In this document: positions 1 to 8,130 of the stretch, one piece after another
Numbering within the stretch: position 1 is the first letter of the stretch
Layout: every line of letters starts with the position of its first letter
Source of the DNA: Aurelia coerulea
Taxonomy: Eukaryota > Cnidaria > Scyphozoa > Semaeostomeae > Ulmaridae
Direction of reading: 5' to 3'
DNA length: 64,000 nucleotides
NCBI GenBank assembly: GCA_039566865.1
Contig: CM076957.1
Coordinates: 14,083,896 to 14,147,895, forward strand
Translations under genes and position numbers: made by a program
The notes under the pieces: model-generated
The model's input: the letters and a program-made list of their open reading frames with translations, nothing else
Databases searched by the model: none
What the model was told of the DNA's origin: nothing

Positions 1-2
1 CA

Positions 3-737
3 AGACGTGGAAATCCAGATGAAATAAGATGTGACAATGGCTCAAATTTTAGAAGTGGCGAAAGAGAACTCCGAACTGCAATACAGCAATGGAATCAGGA
101 TCAAGTGCATGAATTTCTTTTGCAAAGAGACATCAAATGGATATTCAACCCTCCGACAGCTTCACATATGGGTGGCGCATGGGAGCGTGCGATAAGATCT
201 GTAAGACGAGTTCTGAATGCAATTTTGAGAAATCAGACGATTGATGATGAAGGTTTGCAAACCCTTTTGTGTGAAGTTGAAGCAATTCTCAACGCAAGAC
301 CGCTCACCAAGGTGTCAGACGATCCTCAAGATTTGAATGCAATAACACCAAATCATCTGTTGCTTCTCAGATCTGGCCAAAGTTTCCCACCTGGTGTTTT
401 CAAGAGCAAAGATTCGTACAGCAAGAGAAGATGGAAGCAGGTTCAATATATGGCTGACATATTCTGGAAAAGGTGGACCAAAGAGTACCTCCCAACTCTT
501 CAAATCAGGCAGAAATGGCATTCAATCGAGCGTAACGTAAAGGAGAATGACTTGGTACTCGTTAACGAACAAACGCAACACAGGAATCAGTGGCCTTTGG
601 GGAGAGTGGTAGAAGTGTACCCAGGTAGAGATGGCCTTGTCCGGTCAGCAAAGGTGAAGACGATGAATTCTGAATATCGAAGACCCGTAACAAAGTTATG
701 TTTGTTGGAAGCAGCTGTGGAAGAAGATTCAACATAG
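3..737 (+). CDS. BEL/Pao retrotransposon pol, C-terminal part (integrase end + DUF5641)
   Basis: The reading frame is open from the window edge to the TAG at 735-737, so the gene is cut by the left boundary. The visible product is the end of an integrase core: DNGSNF holds the second catalytic Asp, and [17 protein letters not shown] holds the catalytic Glu of a DDE integrase. It is followed by the DUF5641-type domain found at the end of BEL/Pao polyproteins ([20 protein letters not shown]). The internal GTG at 105 is not a real start. Protease, RT and RNase H would lie to the left of the window. No stop or frameshift is visible in this part, so the copy may be fairly young. Family assignment rests on motif recognition and is firm at the level of BEL/Pao. 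Confidence 0.93.
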   Translation, partial: RRGNPDEIRCDNGSNFRSGERELRTAIQQWNQDQVHEFLLQRDIKWIFNPPTASHMGGAWERAIRSVRRVLNAILRNQTIDDEGLQTLLCEVEAILNARPLTKVSDDPQDLNAITPNHLLLLRSGQSFPPGVFKSKDSYSKRRWKQVQYMADIFWKRWTKEYLPTLQIRQKWHSIERNVKENDLVLVNEQTQHRNQWPLGRVVEVYPGRDGLVRSAKVKTMNSEYRRPVTKLCLLEAAVEEDST

Positions 738-787
738 AAAGTTATTAAAAAACAGTCTCCTATAAATCGCCTGTTTGGGGGCGGGTA

Positions 788-1345
788 TGTTGAATATGTT
801 TATGTTTGTTAAGTGTTTCTGTTGTTGTTGTTGTTGTTAGAATTTGGACTTTGGACTCTGAAGAACGATATGACAATTTGACCTTTTGAACTTTGACCTT
901 TTTGAGTAACTTTGTGTGTTTTGTGTACCCTTGGGACTCGTAGCTATAAGAGCGTTAGGCATGCATCTTGGGGGGCACAATTCAGATCAGATCATCAGAG
1001 CTCCAAGTCAAAGAAGAAGACGAAGAGAAGCTGCTCATGGCCGAGTTATCAAAGCTTTGTTAGGCCCGTAGGCCACACATACATACTGCAACAGCCTTAT
1101 AGCTACGAGGACAAATAGATAGTAAGTTTCATTTATTAATTGTATTTATTTGTTTACTTTACTCGTTTATTTAGAGTTTATTCTGTAATTATTTATCTTG
1201 CATTTTCGTAGGCCTTATCTCTTGCATTTGTTTTGATATGAATTCTGTTTAGGATTTAGACTATTTGTTGCTGATAGATTGTTCACAGTAGTTTGATTTA
1301 TTTAACTTATTTTCGTTTCTGTTAATTTTAGCGAACAATCATTGA
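788..1345 (+). mobile_element. Putative 3' LTR of the BEL/Pao element
   Basis: A purine tract (gggggcggg, about 776-785) lies 40 bases after the pol stop and is followed by TGTTG at 788, the layout expected for a polypurine tract and LTR start in BEL/Pao elements. The right end is a guess near ACAATCA. The 5' LTR is outside the window, so it cannot be verified. A short (TTG)n run lies inside at 818-838. Confidence 0.4.
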
Positions 1346-1349
1346 GTTA

Positions 1350-1901
1350 GTGAATGCCAGCATTGTGTTTTGCTTTTGTGTCTGCTGGGTTCCTGCTGGA
1401 TTCGTTCGTCCCTCTGTAGTTGGTTTCTGCTGTGAAGCTACAACTCCCAGAGGAATATCTAAATGTCCATCACGACGCGACTGCTACACATGCCAACACA
1501 TACAAGACGGAACACACACAGTTACTTTCACAAACACCAACGAAACTTTCAACATAAGACAAAGCCTCGACTGCAACTCCACTAACGTCATATACTTACT
1601 ACAATGCAAACGATGCTTACGCGACAAAAAGACTGACTGCCAATACATAGGACAAACAGGACGACGCATAAGAGACAGACTCAACGAACACCGACGAGAC
1701 ATTATAAACAAACGTTCCGACACATCCGGGGTTGCCGAACACTTTTGTAAACCCAATCACTCCGTACAAGGCTTACAATTACTACCGCTACTTAAGATAC
1801 ATGACACCAGAGAGAGTGTTAGACGAGCCAAGGAAAATTACTTCATTGACTTAGCGAACACTCTCTCACCCAACGGACTGAACAGAACCACAGACCGCTA
1901 A
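1350..1901 (+). pseudogene. Penelope-like element, C-terminal GIY-YIG endonuclease fragment
   Basis: The ORF encodes a Cys-rich linker (CPSRRDCYTCQH) and a GIY-YIG nuclease: VIYLLQC is the first motif, QYIGQTGRRIRDRLNEHR is the YIG motif with the catalytic Arg helix, and the downstream Glu is in RRAKENYFI. This arrangement is the C-terminal endonuclease of canonical Penelope-like retroelements, which normally follows a reverse transcriptase. No RT motifs are present upstream. The first 25-30 residues of the ORF look unrelated, so the copy is 5'-truncated near 1430, directly against the BEL/Pao LTR. The stop at 1899-1901 is the natural end of such proteins. Confidence is high for the domain, moderate for the exact 5' junction. 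Confidence 0.87.
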
Positions 1902-1966
1902 CAAACACAGTTGTAAGTAACCTAATCTACTCACTCTCTTACCTTACCTATTCTCCTCACTATCCC

Positions 1967-2020
1967 CATCATTATTATTATCATTATATCGCAGTCAGTT
2001 TCTAACATTGCATTTACATA

Positions 2021-2052
<32 letters not shown>

Positions 2053-2172
2053 TATCATTATTATTTTTATTATTATTATCATTATTATTATTATTATCAT
2101 CATCATATTATTATTATTATCACCATCAGCATTATTATTATCATTATTATTTTGATTAGCATCATCATCATT
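1967..2172. repeat. (ATT/ATC)n microsatellite
   Basis: About 200 bp of ATT and ATC triplets follow the Penelope ORF. The array gives a spurious Tyr/His/Ile-rich reading frame on the plus strand that is not a gene. Confidence 0.95.
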
Positions 2173-2298
2173 TTACTACATACATTACATAACGTAGCCA
2201 TCTCTGCGTAGCCATCATATCTAACCAATCACGTGTTACTTCTCCTTTTCAAATCGCTGTACATATTCAAATTTTATTATAACTGTCACATTACAGCC

Positions 2299-2327
2299 CT
2301 GAAGAAGTCCTGCATGGCAGGACGAAA
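2299..2327 (+). ncRNA. Hammerhead-like hairpin in the Penelope 3' region
   Basis: CTGAAGA (2299-2305) fits the hammerhead CUGANGA box. One extra A is followed by a perfect 7-bp hairpin (GTCCTGC, loop ATG, GCAGGAC, 2307-2323) and then GAAA (2324-2327). Penelope-like elements are known to carry hammerhead motifs. Here the extra A and the lack of a clear stem III/cleavage site suggest a degenerate or non-catalytic version. The hairpin is seen; the ribozyme relation is inference. Confidence 0.4.
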
Positions 2328-2579
2328 TATTGGCAAGAATTAAATTAATCGTATTTGCTGTTGTTTTTTGTCGTGTTGCGGTGTTTCTGCTTTTAAATTT
2401 GTTATGAGATTATTGGTTCTCTAGTGATTCCTTCAACACTTTTTCAGAAATATAACGACAGAATGAACAGTCAAGCAGCACACAGTTACGGTTAACAAGA
2501 CCACGGTGGGCTGTCTAGACTGTGAGGTACAGCACTCAGTATACTGCACAGTGTTATCGACAAATGATTGTGTCAAACC

Positions 2580-2798
2580 ATGAGCGATAGGAAACCAAAT
2601 GTGTGAAAGTTTTATTGGTAGCAAGCCAATTGCGTGGATCTGCACTTGAGGTGGCTCACTACCGAAAATTTCAAATGACGAAACAGTGATAAGGTGGCTC
2701 ACTACCAAGTAAAATTTAGGTAAAAACACACAAAAATAATTGGTTAAGGTGGCTCGCTACCAATAAAACTTTCACACACTAGGTGTCCTATCGCTCAT
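2580..2798. mobile_element. 219-bp MITE with ~50-bp imperfect terminal inverted repeats
   Basis: ATGAGCGATAGGA on the left and its complement TCCTATCGCTCAT on the right bound the element. The inverted similarity extends through GTGTGAAAGTTTTATTGGTAG. Three to four internal copies of a motif like AAGGTGGCTCACTACC occur in tandem order. There is no coding capacity. Confidence 0.75.
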
Positions 2799-2872
2799 AT
2801 AAAACATACCGTCGGAAGCATAACTTCCAAATCTTTAAATAAAAAGGCTGGTCTTAAAAGATCTGCAATCGT

Positions 2873-3155
2873 TCCGTTCTATTTTCGTTCCAGTGTCTGG
2901 GGTGCAAAAGTATACTGTTGAAACGGGAACGGAATGATTCTGTATCGGCTTTCGATTCTGTTCATTTGGGAATTTAGTCGTTCGGTTCCACAGCTGTATT
3001 TTCCAATCTGTCCCCCGAAACAACAACACCTATGCATACGCTCAGGGAAAAGTCTCAAGAACGGAAAGGAACGACTGCGTATCGTTCCGCATTTTGGAAT
3101 GGAACGGTTCGGAACGGAACGATTGCGTTCTCGTGTGAATGTGTGAATGTGGCCT
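2873..3155. mobile_element. Degenerate MITE next to an EGF exon
   Basis: A 15-bp exact inverted repeat (GCAATCGTTCCGTTC at 2873 and its complement at 3112-3126) encloses several GGAACGG motifs. The right end GTGTGAATGTGGCC reads like a TIR end, but the matching left end is not obvious. The element stops about 10 bases from the splice donor of the EGF exon at 3167. Confidence 0.5.
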
Positions 3156-3166
3156 AAATTTCATAC

Positions 3167-3277
3167 CTGAACAATCTTTTCCAGTGAATTCAGCAGAACA
3201 GATACATTCATAATCGTTGTTGACTTCGTTACATGTTGCACCATTGTGGCATGGATTGGGCTGGCACTTGTTGAACT
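3167..3277 (-). CDS. EGF exon 4 of the secreted EGF gene
   Basis: This 111-bp exon is bounded by the acceptor ttcaatccag and the donor CAG|GTATGA, phase 1-1. It encodes FNKCQPNPCHNGATC and ECICSAEFTGKDC, six cysteines in EGF spacing. A donor-proximal MITE begins about 10 bases inside the following intron. A second possible acceptor (gatgttttag) slightly upstream would add about ten residues in the same phase. Confidence 0.88.
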
Positions 3278-6200
3278 CTGGATTGAAATTCACAGCCATG
3301 TCAACTAAAACATCTATTCATGGAGCGGTCATCTTTGATCCTGGGTACCGGGGCGGAGGAATTTCAACGGGGTTATGAAACTTTTTACCATTATTTTTTT
3401 GGGGGCATAAATATCAAGAAGAATTTTTATGGGGCACAAAGCTATTTTGCTTGAAAAAATTTAGACGAAGTCATCAATCTACATTCAAAAGAGAAAAAAC
3501 AGACATCGGGAGATAATGAATCACCTGACCGGTATGAAAATCGCCTTGTAAAGCTTGGTATGTGTCTTTACCTTACAGATATTTTATATCCAAAGAGTTC
3601 TGGACGGGGTTCCTAACCATTATACTAAAAGATGGAGGGGTACAAAAGTTGTTCTACTTTCAAAATGGGGCATGACGTTTTTCCTAATTTTGTGAATTTT
3701 TCCTCGGCTCTGATACCCAGGATAAAGTGACCACTCCCTTACTTGTAAGTTAAAATCAAAAACGTCTCAACCTTCGCTCTAAATCAGCAGAAGCTTTATT
3801 ACATTTACAACAATGCTTGGCACATTAAATTGACAGGTGGCGCGTGGCGCGTGGCACATAACAATATGTGATGTGTATAATAAAGGGAATAGATATAGCT
3901 ATATAGAATGATCGCAGTAAATATGCTAAAGAGAACGCCTTTGCACTCATTGTTTCTTTAGCTAAACGATGAAATGGCAATGTCAAGGGTATCGATTACG
4001 ATCGGGTATATTTCTAACTTGGCACCGGCCAGCAAGCATGCCGATCCCCCTTAATGGGCTAAAGTCAATGAACGGAGAGATGGCCATCTAGTCCAAACAT
4101 AGCACACAAGAATGACACGCATTTATGTTCCTATTCTTTTCATTGATCGAAGATAGAGCCCCATCGCCCTTTTCCGATCACTGGCTCCTGAGAGCCCTTT
4201 GGTGTACAATCTCGGGATGTTTGTTTACAAGAGGAATGGGTCCTATAATTAAAAAAGCGCGCGAAAAAATACTTTGCTGATGCCATGAGCTTCAAGTTGA
4301 GACGTGGTTCATTTTTTCCTGGCGTGTGAATCCAGCGATATGGGAAGATGAAAGAAGCCTACCTGTGATGGAATCGCAAGTAGTCGCCATTTTTCACTTC
4401 GTGTTTCCTTGCAGCAATTATATTTTCTCTTGTTTCTCTGCTACTGTTTACTAGAACCGCAGTCAAAACATTTCAAACTTTACTCCAACTCTCTAAGCGA
4501 ATATTTACAAAAGAATTTCGATCATAATATCTTCTCCTTCCCAGCCGGGGGTAAAGTTCTAACTGCAGTCAGATAGGCTACAGATCACCCTATTCCGATC
4601 ACGTGGTTTGGCTTCAAATTCTGGGATTCTCTCTCAATGAAGAGACGTTGTGGAAGGTGAAATAAACAAAGAAACCTCACCAGGGGGTTTCGCTGACTTT
4701 GGATGCACGTGAGGTAGGGTTTGAATTAATGCCAGGGGGGCATTGAAGTATGGGTAGGGGGCTATGCTATAGTAGTGTTGCCAGTTATCTTGTAACAGAC
4801 TGTAAATTTCCATTGTAAATTGCTTATGGTGTCATTAAACGAATAAAGAGGCAAAATGTTACTTATCAAACGATAACTTGAGATAAATATCTTCTGTTAT
4901 GTGTACAGCATCCATTTCAATTGGAAACTGCGCTTTCTTGAGCCCTATGCGGTGGAGCTGTTCGAAATTCATGCGCGAACTTGCGTGATCGGAAAAGGGC
5001 AATGGAATGAAGATATCGCGATTTTATCGCTGTGTTTTCCGACAACGATTTTACAGAAGACGGTCGCAAAATGTACAATAACTGGTTTCTATCCTTTAAA
5101 CTATGAAATAAGGAATAATTCATTAGCATTGACTTTTCAGATAAAATTTACTTGGGCCAAGTAACTCGAGGTTTCTTTTTCAGTGATCGGAAAAGGGCGA
5201 TGGGGCTCTATCATATTACAATATCTGGCTATATCTAGACTGACCCAGTCCCCTCGCTAAGCTGCTGTTAAGGTTACTGTATCCCTTCAGTGACCACTCA
5301 CGGTGTTTTCTCTCTTGATTATCACGCCCGCGACATAACACGTATAAACTATACATCATTCGATTCGTCATTAAATAGGCAGTATTTACGAGCCAAAAAG
5401 AATACAAATATCCGAAAATTGGGCGTTATACATCCGAAAACGTGAAAATCGGACCTTCCCCCCTTCTAGAACCTCCCTGTCCCTCCAGATATGTTTCATT
5501 TAAATCTCAATGAGATTTTTGCGTTCTCAAGACATTAATCTAGCAAAAATGGTCTCAAATTTCTTTTGCATGCCTTAGCTTCAGAACAATTAATAAAACA
5601 ATTTTGCCCCTTGCTCCCTGGCCTCGTTTTGAGATTCATTCAAATGTTAAATTTGGACCATGCAATTTTTCTCAAAAGTGAGAAATACTTTGGTCCCCCT
5701 ATGCCTTTTCTCTCTGTCTGCCAAATTTCAGCCAAATATATCAAGCCGTTGGGTAAAGGGAGCTGTATGAATACCCATTGGTTGCTGAAAAATTGATTTT
5801 GAGAAGAGCGCTGAAACAGTATCTTAGCGTACAGTTCCACTGTTGAAAATGATTAACTTCAATCTGGCCACAAGATTAAACAGAGTAATCCTGTATGTAT
5901 TTAGTGCAGAATTTACAATGACATAATTGGTATTATAACCGCAAAATCCATTCAACAGGAAATCAAAGGCACTTGAAACCTTTAACCTTTAGTTCTCAAA
6001 TAATCCTCGTCATGTAAACAGCATTTTCCTAGCAGAAAATACCTTGCTTTAAATTGCCTATAATTCGCTGAAAAATAAAGTAAAATTCCTTGAAATTATT
6101 AGAAATTGTAGGTAGATGTGTGTGCTATCCAATGATCTAAAAATCCAAAAATTGATCGGAAAAAACTTTTTATCGTCCTGAAGGGATACAGTAACCTTAA

Positions 6201-8087
6201 AGAGACCTTGTCTTTGAAAATGAAATTTGGCCAAAACGGAAACCATGGATACATACTGCAGTAGTGGAACTGATAGAAAAGGTTTACTTATTTAGTTGAA
6301 TTGTTCTATCACTTCAACTGCAGCAGTTAAACATTCAAAATTTACTTTACATGATTTAAAGCATGCCCATCTGTGGGTTAACGTTTTTCTCCAGTCGTAC
6401 TTGGGGACAGGGATACACATTTGTATAAACTTGGGGCTAGATGACCTTACATGAAATGGTCTACAGCCCTTTTAGAGGACAGTCACGACCATTTTCGAGA
6501 TAAACCACTTCAGTGTACTTTTTTTAATGGTATATTGGCCCATAGATGAATTTAGGAGCTAGATTCTAACCTTGGCAGTTGAGTCCTTTGAAACCCTGTG
6601 GGCAGGTGCACACATACTGGCCATTAGCTTCAGTGCAAACACCGCTGTTATGGCATGGATTGGGATGACAACGATCTTCCTCTGCAAAAGAGAATGCATT
6701 TTCAGTTACATGTGGTTTCACTGCTGTAAGTTTTGTCTGTTCGATTTTTCCAATTTAGTTTCCTTTCCTCTTGTAGTCCATCTTCATAAAAAAGAGCCAA
6801 ATCTTTTACCTAATCATCATTACTTTATCTAAAATGCGCAAAAGATAAAAGAGAATCAACAAATACAGCTCCCTCAAGGCTATTATAGCAACTATGTGCA
6901 GGCTTTCAGTTGCCCAATAGTAGTTAGCACGATTGATAAATTTTTCAACATTCGTACCCTACTGGCAACTATAAGTTGTTTGGTTAATGTGATATATTAA
7001 TTGAATGCCAAAATTTGCATTCAATTCTTAACCAGAGCTTTACGAAATTCTACCAAAAGCAGAATAATCAAGGAATTAGCACTTATTGTAAGAATCTTGT
7101 TCGAAGAGAGTTTTCAGAGACATGGGCAAAATCACCTAAGAACAAAGAGAGACGGGTAAACATTATTTAGATACCGCTTTTCTAAATCTAAAGACAAAAC
7201 TCTCCATGGATACAATCACGGCGGATAAACCTTGTCGAAGAGAGTTTTAGCATGCGCAATAAGAAACATACAATGCACTCACCGACCGAACGTGTGTTGT
7301 TTGTGTCAATTCTTCTGTGCAATATGTTGTCGTCGCGACCTTCACTGACTGCGTATGGTGCTTCGCAGTGGATTGCTTTGTCACAGGAGAACAAGGGGGA
7401 AAGCGAAGTTTTGACAACACATTGCACAGAAGAATTGACACAAAAAACACACGTTTGGTTGGTGAGTACATTATATGTTTCTTATTTCGCATGGTTTCGG
7501 CAGAAAGTTTGCATTTTCGGCTGGTATATTTTCAGCCAAGAAAATGTCAAGAATTTCATAAAGGAATGAGTTCTATCACTTGGTATTTCAAATTTTGATG
7601 GAATGTTGTCCAGTAAGCAGGCTATAGTGACCGAATCCTTTCCTTTGAAACAGAAGAAAGACAAGGCATTTTGGAGCCTATTTTCATAGCATATGCTTCA
7701 TCCATTCATATTCATTTCATCCATTCATGAGATCCAGAATCCCTTCATTGATAAAACGCAAATAGATAATTGATGTGGAGAAAATAGCTGTGCCTCCAAA
7801 TCAGGAATGGAGGGTCCCTTGAAATTAGAATAGCTATCGGGGTATCCTCCTCAGAAATTTGTAATCAAATGACTCCATATCTGCCGAAAAGAATACGCCT
7901 CTAGTTTTCTCATTTCATTTCATTTCATTTTATCTTTTTTACCCATGGTAGCCCCTCAACAATAATAATAATTGATTTACAGGGGGCCATGCTAAAAACT
8001 TACAAATAACTACTAATTTACAATAAAAACGACATTTGCTATAAAACCTAAACCTAAACCTAAACCTAAACTAATTACAAATTGTCA

Positions 8088-8130
<43 letters not shown>

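Noticed and set aside
2008..2211. Tyr/His/Ile-rich ORF
   Set aside because: Translation of an ATT/ATC microsatellite.
7247..7598. Overlapping ORFs on both strands
   Set aside because: Mirror-image products of a foldback element.
8047..8073. CCTAAA repeat as a telomere tract
   Set aside because: Only about four units, located inside the 3' UTR of a LINE; not a chromosome end.
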